This document shows, piece by piece, positions 45,536 through 58,290 of a stretch of DNA of 64,000 nt; within the stretch, counting starts at the first letter, position 1; the number at the start of each line of letters is the position of its first letter. Below the pieces are notes generated by a model. That model was not told where the DNA came from. It did no database searches and saw nothing but the letters and a program-made list of their open reading frames with translations. The stretch is from the NCBI GenBank assembly GCA_021209875.1, contig JAGYVD010000001.1, positions 3,782,001-3,846,000 on the forward strand. Reading direction: 5' to 3'. This stretch comes from Rosellinia necatrix. Its lineage: Eukaryota; Ascomycota; Sordariomycetes; Xylariales; Xylariaceae. The translations under genes and the position numbers were made by a program.

Positions 45536-47182
45536 GATGTTGAGATACAAGGAGTTGAAGCGACTGAAGTGTAACGATGGGTATACAGGTATTCAGGATG
45601 GCAGGATGGCAGATTTACAAAACAAAGAGCGATGCGAGGTGGAAGAGAGAAGAGAAGCCGGGACGAACTTCTTTAATGGTTACCTCGATAATTGACACGC
45701 CCTTGTCGTCCTCATGTTTCTATCTTCACGATTACACGGTCTATGGGGCATAGACGAAACCACATCACCTTTCCCGTCAGTTGCGCCCTCTCGGCTCCGA
45801 TCGTCGGTTAGCTCAGATCGAATGGTCATCGAAGCCAATGCCTGTGCAGTGATCCAAACATGAGTGGATAATGATTGACGAACATGTCCATGGATGGATG
45901 CATCTCCCTTCCCCACGTCGGCGTAGTTGGCACCCTCTGTTGGAGGCGACTGATCAGCATGCAGGGCGACCCAACGTGTATATATTATATGCAATGTATA
46001 CGTATATATCTGCCACCCACTCAATAACTTGGCTGTTGCGAACTGTTTCACGGCATGTTCAGCCGGCCATCGACACGCTCAGCTGCCCATCGTGCTCGAC
46101 TGACTTCTGTGTAAGGGTGTAGAAACAATGACATGTGAACCCTTACGCACACATGGGGCGGACCATGATTCCATAGGTCCAACGTGTCGATGCGTGGCTC
46201 GCCCGCGGATGAACAGCGGAGACCGCCTCTGTGTTTGCCTCTTTGCTTGCCTCTGTGCTTGCCTCTGTGCTTGCCTCTGTGTTTATCGCGAAAGCAATAT
46301 TTGTTTCCCCAACGCGAAGTAGGCGAAGATATTCGCGGAGGGCGTTGCATTGCAGTGTCGCGGAATACGGCCGGACCCGTCGATATATCCAGCGGCGCTC
46401 GATCCAAGCAATAGACAACTTGGGGTCCTATTCCCTTTCGAGTCCGCCACGCAGCTGGGTGGTCTGTCCGCTGTCCTCCAAACCATTGATTCTCTCCCCG
46501 CATGCGCAGCCAAGGCACACACTGCAGGTCTTCTGCTTCGTTCTGGACTCTTGGATTACCTCATGATACCTAGACTGCATTTCTGCTTTTTGTCGGATCT
46601 GTCCCCGTTTTGATACTGGGAGGCGCTTCGGGAATCCCCGGTTCCGACTACTTGCATGAACGACAAAATGCAATGAGATCGGTTGGGTGAGAATATCTCT
46701 GGTAAAGCAGCGCGATGCATCCCACACAATTCCTCACATTCCTCATAGACCTAGACATAGACCCAGACACAGACCCCTGCTCGTCGGGAAGTAAGTGGTG
46801 GATTCGCACCAACAACATCAACCATTGTACCCACTTCGCTTGCGCTTCGCCATAAGCGCCTCCATTAAGCCGCTTAAATGTCTTTCTACCGCATGGCTTT
46901 GGACACTCCCACGGTGTATGCAGTAAGTAGTACTTACTCACTTGTATTGGGAAGAGATTTTGATCTCTGGTTGGGATTGTTGGATTGTCCATACTCATGC
47001 ATTTCATCTCATGGCTGACATCATGAATATTATGTCCATAATCAACCGACGAGATAAGACTTATACGAGTCTCGTCATCGCATTGAATAATTAGTTGACA
47101 ATAATAAGATTCGTATGAGCCTTTTTCACCATCCAACTTCCATCCAACTTCCATCCTAGGCCATGCATGTTCTACTATCGTC
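45536..47182. promoter_or_regulatory. Shared divergent promoter region of the accessory gene and TcA
   Basis: 1.65 kb separates the starts at 45535 (-) and 47183 (+), so both genes could be co-regulated from here. It holds the 12-bp tandem repeat at 46225-46284 and, just before TcA, a short direct repeat of CATCCAACTTC at about 47130-47156, probably in the leader. No specific transcription-factor site can be named with confidence. Confidence 0.5.
46225..46284. repeat. 12-bp tandem repeat, consensus GCCTCTGTGCTT, five copies
   Basis: Copies start at 46225, 46237, 46249, 46261 and 46273, differing at one or two positions. It lies inside the divergent promoter region. The 12-bp period keeps frames open on both strands, producing spurious Cys/Leu-rich and Thr/Glu-rich frames. 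Confidence 0.9.
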
Positions 47183-50100
47183 ATGGCGCCCACTAAGCTT
47201 AACGATACCCAGCTGGAGCAAGCTAAGTTGCTCCTCCACGGCCTAGTAGGCGACGAGGGCACCCTCCTCGCCACCCTCGAAAACACCAGGTGCCTTTCGG
47301 AGGCCATTGACACCGTTGGCACCAACGCCGCCACTTCTCCTAAGTCGCAGGCCCGGCTCACACTCATCGCGGACCTAGACAAGGCTTCGCAGGGCGACAT
47401 TGAGCTGGCCAGCCAGTTCTGGGACCAGGAACATGTGTTGTCCATCTCGGATGCTGCACGGAACTATAGTATCCTCACCAACGAAGGTGATATATCTGCC
47501 ATTGAAGAGTTTCAAATGAGACTGTTTGCGGAGCAGCCCACGGCCATCATCTACAGTTTGATACGTTCTGGGGACATTACCGTCACACCAGAAGACATCA
47601 AATCAACTGTGCTCAATATATTCGACAAGGCCATCTCGGAAGGGTTTGATATAAGCAAAGATCCTGTTGATAACCTGCTCGGGAAGGCTGGATTAGGGGA
47701 CAATGGCGATTCACAGCCTATCAAGACCTTTCTCCAAAATATCTCTCGGCTCCAGGCCCTGGTACGCTTGCCTACGGATCTTGGGGCGCTCCTCGGGTCT
47801 CCTTTCACGTCAGCTCACCAAATCGCGCACACGCCAAGGAACTCCTTCATCATAGCCATGGGCCATTATGGCCTCCCTGCTGAACGTGCTGTCTTCGTCC
47901 ACGAGCACGCTACAGTTGTTGACATGCGCAATGAGCAGGTGTGGACGGCTCTCCTAGCGTCTAGGAATGATGTCCAGGTCGCTGCCTTGACACCCACCAG
48001 GAGTAGCAACAGTAACAGAAGTCACAATCAATTGTTGTCAAGGGCAATATCCACGACAGCTGGTGCAGTGTCGTCAAGCAAGCAAGTGACCAGCTACTCT
48101 GACATCTTCGCCAGCGATATGGCCTTCAGCGCCTGTGATGACTGTAATTCTGTCACCAGCCCAGCTGCTTACTTCGTCGATCTCCTCCGCATGCTCAAGA
48201 ACACGCCCAGTGACGCTTCTAAAGGGAATCCGCCTACTCTTCTCAGCAAACTTATTTTCCGACGTCCGGACCTACTCACACTGCAGCTCTCCTGCGTCAA
48301 TACAAACGTCTTGATTCCATACATCGACCTCGCCAACGAGGCCATGGAGTCCTTCGTCAAGAACGTTGGCACGCTCACGCCGCCCACTGCAGTGCCGATT
48401 AATGGGTACAACATGACAGATCAAGATACCAGTGAGATCAGCCTCTCTGAGCCTCAGCACACAGATTACAGCGTCTACAGCAATCAGCTTGCCGCTCAGA
48501 CTTTCCCCCTGGCTGTGTTCCCCTATAGCCAGGCACTCGATCTCCAGCGTCTCTTCTTCACAAATGTCAACACATCTCTATCCGAGGTAATTAGTGCCTT
48601 CGGCTCCGAGTCCAAGCTGTGTCAGACAGCTATAGGCGGAAGCAGTCCTCCAGCCCCTACTGCAGACCAGCTTAAGCTTGCCAAAGACGTGTTGGAGAAC
48701 GCTGCTGCTGCCGAGTATCTCGGAGTCTCCCCAGCGGATTATGTAATTATTACGGGCAGCTCAATCTTGTCACTCGACTTCCTCAAGGCCGTTGTCGACA
48801 GCGGTATGACCCAAGATAGCTATGAGGCGAAGATCGGCGTTCTTGCCACACCTAAGTATTGGGGCTATGATTCAGCGAGCGACATGCTATCTGAAGCAGA
48901 CAACAAGGGCCTTCCATTCGCCAAGGCCCAACTGATTCGCCGAGCTGACATCACCGTCGAGCAACTCTTAGAAATCCTCAAGGCTCGACTGCTCCAGGGG
49001 CAGCTCGCACTTGAAAACCCAGACGGCTCGGCCAACTTCTCTGGTAAGGTCGAGGACCTTAGGCTGCGCCATCCCACGGACGGCAATCCCAAGGGCCCGA
49101 TCACGGAGGCCGACTGCAAACTCCTGCAGTCGACCATCCGTCTCTGGCGAAAAACGGGGTGGGCACTGCAAGATCTCGACTGTGCCCTGGTTTCTTTCGG
49201 TACGGGAGACGGAACGCACGGGTACACTGCCAACTCAAGCACCATCACGGCCATGGCGGCCATCCAGCGCATATCGGCCTTCACCGGCGTCGACATCTTC
49301 AAGTTGATGCCGCTCTGGGGTCTTATGGATACCAACGGAGACAAGTCGCTCTATGCGAGGCTCTTCCTCAAGGGCAGAGCCGGTCGGAAAGACCCCGTCT
49401 TCGGCCCAGATGACAAGGGCAACTATCTTCAGGCCAATGCCAGTCTAAACGCGAACCGAGCACCGCTGCTTGCCGCCTACAGACTAACCGAGGAGAGCTT
49501 CTCGGCGATCGTAGCCGCCGCCAAGATCATCGATGACAAGCTCAACCTGGTCAACGTGACTGCTATATATCGCATCTCCGTCTTCTGTCAAATTCTCGCC
49601 GTCGACCCAGCCTATTTTGAAAGCCTCAAGTCCATGCTAGACCCCAACGCCGACGCCTTTGTGAAGCCGCAAGCCGCTCTCGACATTATCAAGAACTTCC
49701 AGCACCTCATCGAAAACGCAGGATTCAGCTTGGAGCAGCTGCTCTTCTTCACCGGCAACGACCAAGTCCTCATCGCCAGGAACCAGGACTCTAGCCTCAC
49801 GACCCAGCAAATCGTGACCGCCGTGTCGGATATCATAATTAAAATCCAAGCTAGTAAAGATGGGTTGCCGACTATCGGCGGTGACACCACGACGGCTTCA
49901 CCTTCAGACGTCGCCACTACTTCGACCAAGCTTTTCGACGGAGTGACTGCACAGCAGGTCAACGCGTTTATTGAAAGTGAGTTCCCTTCTCAAACACTCT
50001 ACCCTATAATAGACCTCTGCTTTTAATACTGATTTTGTCATCAAAGTGCTCCCCGGAACGCCCCTAGCCGACACATCAGTAGTATACACAAATGTCCTCC

Positions 50101-53100
50101 TCCCCTACTTCTCAAACGCCTCCGAAGCGCACAAGACCTACTTTGAGCAAACCGAGCCCACGACAGGCACTGACGAGGGGAAAGCTATCGCACACGAGAA
50201 TAACCTCAACTCTCGTCGCGTCTACTTCCTCAAGGCTGTTATCGGTCCGCTAGGCACTCGTCTGGCGAATGATATTGTTCTGCAAGCCCTCGCGCCCTTA
50301 CTTCCGGACGCTGATGTCGCGGTGCTGAGACAGCTACTGTCGACTGTCAAGGGACCCGATTCGAAGGTCATATTAGATGTTTTGACGGACCTTGTAGACT
50401 CGAACAAGGGATCCCTTGGCAAAGACTCATCGGACGTGTTCTTTAGGCCTTTGATGGCCGACTCGTACCGCTTCTTCATTCCAGACGCATCTATGTCGTC
50501 CAGCCCGCAAGTGACACTTGACGGCACCACCCTGGTATTTCAGAAAGGCACTGGCGGATGGAACTCAAACCAAGTCCAGCTCTCCAACGGACAGGCGTAC
50601 AGTATGCACCGCATCGACACCGGCGGATTGGCAGGGGCCTCCTTTTCAACCCAACGAAGCCCCAGTCAATCTTTCCCTCTCGGTACTCTTCTCGCGCATG
50701 AAATAACCGGCTCTGTACAGAGCGACCTTCGGATACTCACTCGCAGTATCAACCTATCCACTTACTTCAAGCTCAATCTCGACGAGGTGCAATGCTTCCA
50801 ATCCCAATCACCCGGCACCACGCTCGCTATCGACTTTGGAAAAATTGACTACAAGGCAATCCAGCTCCTACAGAGCTACAAGGAGTTGTGTGTTAAGACG
50901 ACACTCCCCACCGATCTCCTCGGTTTCCTTAAATGGACCACAAACTCCTCCCGGGTGGGCACTCTAGGTAACAAGCTCGCCGTGCTCCTTAGTGTGACCG
51001 AACCGCAGATCACAGACTATCTTGGTCAGAGGTTCTCAGGCCAGACTGAGCAGCAGATCATAGCCCTCTTCCAGGGGACATCAGAGCTCAAGCAGTTGCT
51101 AGACAATTTCTCGTTCGCGGTTGGTACGGGCGTTCCCGGTCTGACTCTCAAACTCCTCTTCACAATAGCCACGCCTGTAGTCCCGCCTACTGCAACAGCC
51201 GACTTTGGCAACGCAGCCCAGCTTAGACTTCTCCTCCAGTCAACTCCCAGCTCAGGAAACGGCGGAAGTTTGGCCACGCAAGTCAACGGAGGACTGCGAA
51301 AGAACCAGCGGGTCGCACTCGTAGCCTACCTCCTCCAGCATCCATATGTCATAGCCAAGAGCATCACAGACGCAGACGGCCTCTTTGAATTCCTCCTCAT
51401 TGACGTGCAAATGGGTCCCTGCCTACAGACCTCCCGCATCAAACAGGCCATCTCCACAGTGCAGCTCTATGTTCGCCGGTGCATCCTCGGACTTGAGAAA
51501 GGCGAAGAAGTCGCCAGCAATACTGTTAACATGGACCGCTGGAAGTGGATGGAAGGTTATCGCTTGTGGGAGGCTAACCGCAAAGTATTCCTCTACCCTG
51601 AGAATTGGCTAGATGCGAGTCTGCGCGACGATAAGACCGAGATTTTCCAAGCTCTCGAATCGGCCATCCTGCAGAACGACATCGATACCGACAAAATTGT
51701 CGAGCTTCTCAAGGGATACGTATATGGCGTTGATAACATAGCCGACCTCGACGTCCAAGCCTACCTCTGGAAGAAGGGAACGGAGGATTACACGGGAACA
51801 TTCCACTTCTTCGGTCGAACCAGAACGGCGCCATATATCTACTATTACCGCACGCTCGAGATCGCGATATCGCCTTCAGGCAGAGCGATCAAGATATACT
51901 GGCAGCCCTGGACCAAGATTGACGTCGAAGTGCCCGTGTACGAAGTCGACGCCGAGGGTAAGCTTCTCCAGGAGTCGGGTTCGTACCTCATCCCTGCCTT
52001 GTATGGGGAGCGTGTCTTCCTCTTCTTCCCGCAAATAACCCTCAAGACGTCGCCCAACACTACACCCAACGATACATCCATCAAGGATCTGGGTGATAAA
52101 AAACCAAACGACGTCAAGCCCACCAAGCATTGGCAAATCCAGATCGGGTGGACCGAGCACCGCAACGGCCGATGGACACCAAAACAAGTCTCTCAGGCCA
52201 CTCTAGATATCGCTGGCGCACAGGAAAATGGTTTCCCAGGAAAAGGTACTCCTCCTGGGTCAGCTTGGACGGAGGCCCAAAAGCTGCCTGCCATCTCGTC
52301 CCTCAAATTTTGGATCTGGTCGAGACCCAACGCTATCGTTCCTCCTCAAAACGCGACTAAGACGATCTATGCAGCCGCGTCTATAGCAAGTGCTGTTCCG
52401 GCACCGAGCACGAGTACCCTGGTCATCGACGTCGAGCGCTGGGTTGACGCGGGTTCGGCTCAAAGCCCTCGCTATGTCAATTACCCGCTCGGTCGCTTTG
52501 AGATGCGCGGATCAGCCGGGCAGGTCATCCTGACCGATATGAATGCTGCACCGAGCACGGATACTTTCAAGATACTTTGGCGAGCTACCATCCCAACTGT
52601 CTTCACCAAGATGCTGTATCACAAGGAAACCGACAAAGACAAAGATACTCCCGGTCTCACCATCGGACGAGGAAATACCCAGCAGGAGCCGCAACTTGGT
52701 ATTGTCTCTGATCTAGTCGACAACATCACCAAGAAAAACATAGAGTGGACTATATCGTTCAACGATGCCCAGGCGCAAAAGGCGACCGGTTTTATCCAGG
52801 ACATTGTCACTACCGAAAGCACCATCTCTTACATCACGTATCCCCCTATCAGCACCACCACTTATGCATCTGACGTCTTCCAGCACACGCTCGACCGTGA
52901 TCTCATCTCCATGGCGACGACCTATGATGGGGTCGACCAAGTCTACGCGTTTCTCGCCAGCGTTCCCCAGGAAGAATGGTTCCTCGCTTTCGGGAAACGC
53001 AACACCCTGGTAAACGAGCTTTCGACCCCTTACGCCATTTACAACTGGGAGCTCGGTGCTCATGCCGTCATGCTTCTCATGGAGAGGCTTCAGACCACCC

Positions 53101-55931
53101 AGCAGTACGACCTCGCCCTCCAGGTGGCGCATTACGTCTTTGACCCGACCATTGACGGGTCTAGTCTAAACCGCTGTTGGCTCTTCCCTCCCTTCAGGGA
53201 ACTTGCCGACCCCGCAAAGCCCATTAAGTCTATCGAAGACATTCTGAAGGCCCTCCAACCATCTAGCGGCGCAGAAGACGAGATGAACACCAACATTCTC
53301 CAATGGCGCATGAACCCCTTCAATCCTCATGTCGTCGCTCGTGGAAGGCCGCAGGCATATATGCGCAGGATGATCATGAAATACATCGAGATCCTAATCG
53401 CGAGCGGCGATGTGTATTTCCGCCAAAACACGCTCGAGGCCGTCCCATTTGCCATCCAGCGCTATATCGAGGCCTCCCACGTCTTTGGCTCGGCGCCCAT
53501 GCAGCTCCCCAGGCTCACCAAGCCAGTGTACAAGTCCTACGCGGATCTCGACGCGGATTTCAACGACTTCTCCAACGCCGACTTCGACATGGAACTGGAC
53601 TTCCCCTTTTACAGCGACCCCGCCACGCGAGGTAGCGGCAGTGGGGGTGGAAACGGCGGTAGCGCCGGTGTCACCGGGATCCTGAAGTCCACGTACTTCT
53701 GCGTCCCCGCCAATCCCAAGCTCATGGAACTTCGGAATCTCATCGACGACCGTCTCTTCAAGATCCGCAACTGTCAAGACATCAACGGCGTCGTCCGAAG
53801 CCTCGCCCTCTTCGAGCCGCCCCTGGACCCAGGCATGCTCGTCCGGGCAACAGCCAGCGGGGTCGACATCTCCAAGCTCCTGAGCAATACCGTCGGTCCG
53901 ATGCCGAACTACCGCTTCCAGTTCCTACTACAGAAGGCATTCGAGATGTGCGCCGAGGTCAAATCCATGGGCGCGACGCTCCTTTCCATCAAAGAGAAGA
54001 AGGACAGCGAGGCGCTGTCGAATCTCCGCGCTCGCCAAGACACCGTCATCCAGGGCCTCATCATCGACCTCAAGAAGATCGCCAAGCGGGAGGCCGAGTC
54101 GAACATCACCGCACTTCTAGAAACGCGCAAGGCGCAGGTCGCGCGGCTCCAATACTACCTCGCGCTCACGGGCACGGACGACAAGTCGGCGCCGGACGAG
54201 AACCAGGAGTGGGAGGACATCGCGCAGTCGATCGAAAAGCCGACGACGGACGACCTGCGGATGACATCGTATGAGAAGCTGGAGATGGCCAAGGCGGACG
54301 CGGCGGCATCGCTGAACCAGAAGGCGAGCGCGATCGACATCGCGGCGAGCATCATCAAGCTGATCCCGGACATCGAGGAGGAGGTGGAGCCGCTGGGGGT
54401 GGGGGTGTCGCTAGGGTCTATCACCAAGAATATCTCGGAGTCGATGCTGATCATGGCGAGCGTGCTGCGGTTCCAGGGCCAGTACTTCGCGGACGAGGGG
54501 GCGCGGGCGTCGCGCACGGGCGCCCTGGTGCGGCAGCTGCAGGAGCGCCGGTTCCAGGCCAACGCGGCCGGCCGCGACATCAAGGAGACGGACAAGCAGA
54601 TCGCGACGTCGCGGATCCGCGTCGAGATGGCCGAGCGCGACATCAAGCTGCAGGAGAAGCAGGCCGCCCACGCCAAGGATACGGAGGACTGGCTGCGCAA
54701 GAAGTACAGCAGCGAGCAGCTCTACGTCTGGATGGACGGCGTCGTGCAGAACCTGTACTACCAGACGTACCTCCTCGCGGACGACCTGGCGCAGAAGGCG
54801 CAGGCGGCGTTCCGGTTCGAGAACGGCGACCGGTCCGTCGACATCATCGGTCCGTCGTCGTGGGACGGCGGGCGGAACGGCCTGTTCGCGGGCGAAAACC
54901 TGTTCCTGTCGCTCAAGCGGCTCGAGGCGGCGTACATGGAGCGGAGCGCGCACGACTTCGAGGTGGTCAAGAACGTGTCGCTGCACCAGGTGCGGCCGTG
55001 GGCGCTACTGGGGCTGCGCGAGACGGGGACGGCCGAGTTCGACCTGCCCGAGGTCCTCTTCGACTTTGACTTCCCGGGGCACTACGGCCGGCGCATCAAG
55101 TCCGTGGGCATGACGGTGCCGTGTGTAGTGGGGCCGTACACAGGCGTCAACGCGACGCTGACGCTCCTCGAGCACCGGTACCGCGTCACGGCGGACGCCA
55201 AGAGCGCGTCCGACTACCCGCAGAAGGCGTCGGGTGATGACGCCCGGTTCCAGACGGACCAGGTGCCGATCTCGTCCATCGCCGTCAGCGGCGGGCAGCA
55301 GGATAGCGGCGTGTTCAACCTCGACTTCAAGGACGAGCGGTACATCCCGTTCGAGGGCGCCGGCGCCGTGAGCCGGTGGCGGCTCGAGCTGCCCACGGCC
55401 GTGCGGCAGTTCGACTACAACACCATCAGCGATGTGGTCCTGCACGTCAAGTACACGGCGCTGCAGGGCGGCGCGGGGTTCCGCAAGGCGGCGTCCGACG
55501 CCGCCGTCGCGTTCCAGAAGACGGCCGCGGATCTCTCGAGCACGGAGGGTATGTTCGCCCTGCTGGACCTCCGGAACGATTTCCCGAGTGAATGGTACCG
55601 GCTCGTCTCGGCGGACAAGTCGAAGCCCTCGACGATGCCTCTGTCTTCTCTGCAGGATCGCCTGCCGTTCTTCACAAAGGGCAAGACGGTCAAGGCCGAG
55701 ACCATCTCAGTCCTTGTCGCGTCCGGGTCGGGCATCGATATGGGGAAAGACATTGAACTGGCTGCCCCGACCAAGATTACCCTGACGGCCGGGACCTCCA
55801 TAGGATCATACCAGGTGGCATCGGCGGTGAAACAAGCTGCTGCTGTTACAGACTGGAGTCTTACCCTTCAACAAACGGCGATGAATGCGAATGTCTCTAA
55901 AATTTATATTGTTTTTAGATATACCATGTAA
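47183..55931 (+). CDS. Tc insecticidal toxin-like TcA pore-forming subunit
   Basis: Homologue of bacterial TcA (TcdA/XptA), which forms a pentameric bell-shaped pre-pore that binds the target cell and injects the toxin through a central channel. Two exons, 47183-49976 and 50047-55931, with a 70-nt intron (GTGAGT...ATCAAAG); 2892 aa, somewhat longer than the bacterial norm of about 2500. Visible: VRP1 region (about 318-337, VTSPAAYFVDLLRML); alpha-helical shell; neuraminidase-like region (about 1400-1560, RWKWMEGYRLWEANRKVFLY, HFFGRTRTAPYI); predicted channel coils either side of a hydrophobic Gly/Val segment (about 2250-2500); TcB-binding domain (about 2590-2890, LFDFDFPGHYGRRIKSVG, GPYTGVNATL). 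No signal peptide. GC content rises sharply in the last 1.8 kb. The intron shows the gene is adapted to a eukaryotic host. Confidence 0.93.
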
Positions 55932-56895
55932 GGAGGAAGAATTAGGTTAGTATAGCAACCGAGACCCTCTTCTCGGAGTGGCGAAGGTCTAAAGAAATAG
56001 TATTCGAGATTAGATTCATTAGCAGATATGTTGGACTTGATACCTTATGCTCTCTCTTCCCATTCCGCGATTCAACCATAGACCGTGCTATCAAAATTGA
56101 AATATAGCGATGATGTATCACATAATACGGATGTAATACTGCCATACACTAAGGCTCATAGTGTTCTATTTGCCGGTTATAAGAAGAGCGAAAAACACCT
56201 ACTCGACGGTAACCCGTGATTTGAGAGGTGCTTCTCAAGATTCGCACTAATAAGTAGAGATCCTCTTTGAGATAGGCAGCTAGAAATGTATCGATATTTA
56301 CCCAATGCTTTATCGGCTGATAAAGGGACAATGCCATGGTATGAGGGTATCGAAGACATCCCGGCTTTCTTTTGTCTGGGTAAAAACATTCCGTCCAAAC
56401 AGCCGTTTGGTTTCATTATATGTCAAGGAAATATTGGAAGTACAAAGGACAATTAACAATGTTATCTTTGCACGCTCTTGGCGGTGGATTATAGAGAAAA
56501 TTGGCCGCCTATGAGAACATTGTTTGAGGCGGCACATTAATTACTAATTCGGGAATTGAGCTTGAAGGTAAAGTTTTCTGATTCACAACGTCCATGTGGA
56601 TGTTCCTTGCAAGTCAAGGAATGACGTTGTAGAAGGCATGATTTACTTAAGTAAGGTATGGACTTAGCGAGACATAATATGCATCTACAAGGGGCAGGAA
56701 GCTAGCTTGATACAAAGTCTGTCGTCATGGGTCGGGTCTAGGTACTTTACCTTGGGAAGTTACAACAACCCCTCCATCGAATTGAGCTACCCCACGTCGC
56801 GTTAGAAGAATCGCGTCTGAGCGAGAAGGTGTGAATCTTTTTGATCTATGATATAAAGTACCGCGGATTGTTCCTTTCACAACTTAATAAAGAGA
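55932..56895. other. Intergenic, no gene seen
   Basis: AT-rich 3' flank of TcA and promoter of PSF2. Short frames only. Confidence 0.5.
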
Positions 56896-57865
56896 ATGGC
56901 CCTTCCACTCCCGTCGGGCCTTGTGCCGACCGAGGTCGCCTACCTCTGCGAGATGGAAATGATCACCATAGTGCCGAGGCAGAGGCTCGAACCCATACCC
57001 ATGCTCAGCGTACGTTCGGATACCTTGCCACATTACCTTGATACATTACCTTGACCAGATCTACGTGTGTCGCGATTGCGATTTGTAACTATACTCGGGG
57101 GTCGCTCGCTATAATCCCTTCCGTACACCTCAGACCGACCCAATTCCATTCAAAAAGGGGGTACTGGCATTATAACTAACGACCGCCTCCCGCAACCAAC
57201 AGGGCAAAACCCCAGCTCTCCGACCGCCACGGCGCGCCGACCTACCGCTCTGGCTAGCGCTCCTGCTCAAGAAGCAGCGGCGCGCCAACATCGTGCCGCC
57301 GCCGTGGCTGCTCACGCCCTCGCTACAGGAGCTGGTGCACGCCGAGACGAACGTCGACCCGGAGGCCTTCAGCCCGCCGCCGCCGCCGCCGATGCGGTCC
57401 GACGGGCGCGGGGTCGCGCGGCCGTACCACCAGGCCGCGGCAGATGATGGCGGCGGCGGCGGGGCGACTATGATACTCGCGCCGCCGTTCCTGCCGAGCT
57501 GCACCCAGGACGCGCCCTCCGGCTACCTGCCGTACCACTGGCTCGAGATCGCCGAGACCCTGCTCGCCCACGCCGCGGACGACGTGCCCAACGCGCCCGA
57601 GGTGCGCGCGCTGTTGCGGGACCTGCAGGAGGTGCGGGCGGCCAAGATGCGCGCCAGCACGCGCCATCTGGACGGTGGGGGCGGGGTGCTGAATCTGCGC
57701 GGTGTCGGCGCTATGGAGCTAGCCGAGAGTAGGGGGTTCGTGCTTGGGGTCGTTGATGGGGTCAGGAAGCTTGGGGCGAGTATTGAGGCTGGGCGACGGG
57801 AAGAGGAGGCTGAGCGTGGGGAGCGTGGGGATGGGGATGATAGCGATGATGATATGGAGTTATAA
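56896..57865 (+). CDS. PSF2: DNA replication complex GINS subunit Psf2
   Basis: Part of the GINS tetramer (Sld5-Psf1-Psf2-Psf3), which joins Cdc45 and MCM to form the replicative helicase in the nucleus. Two exons, 56896-57009 and 57203-57865, joined in phase, giving 258 aa, the normal fungal length. The short first exon ([20 protein letters not shown]) carries the conserved start, and the second has [46 protein letters not shown] and [20 protein letters not shown], all hallmarks of Psf2. A poly-Pro/Gly-rich insert (about 105-130) and an acidic C-terminal tail are less conserved. The intron (193 nt) is longer than its neighbours' and might hide a small extra exon. Confidence 0.93.
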
Positions 57866-58290
57866 AGGGGGCCATCGCTCTAAGTATAGGGGGTGGGGAT
57901 TCGTTGGCTGTTGATTGGGATATGGGGAACGGCGTTTTCGATACCATATATATACGATTGCGACACGATGGTGGCCTAAACCTTCTGAAGTATAGATGTC
58001 ACCCGGCAGCAGGCAGGAGAGGAAACCGAATACTCCTCGATATCGGCAGTATACACCTTTCGACAATTCATTCACAGGAACACTTTACAAAAGTTAACAA
58101 AAAGTATGTTGGGGTCATCTAAATGCGCTAGTTATCAAGTATCCGAGAACTCAAACATCGCTAACCTACTGCTCAGGGCGAAACAACCTCCGAATCATAT
58201 CTACGTGCCACATTCGAAAAGGAAACAAGCTTGCCACGCACTTACCTTCTCAGAATAAACACCAAACAGCATCCCATCACCGAAGGATTC
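57866..58290. other. Convergent 3' spacer, no gene seen
   Basis: Lies between the stop of PSF2 (+) and the stop of the 58944 gene (-). No feature recognised. Confidence 0.5.

Noticed and set aside
46648..47445. 265-codon minus-strand frame overlapping the TcA start
   Set aside because: Half of it is antisense to TcA and the rest covers its promoter. No recognisable protein and no splice support.
34275..55931. Bacterial contamination as an explanation for the Tc genes
   Set aside because: Introns with fungal splice signals in two of the three genes and flanking fungal genes on the same sequence argue against it.
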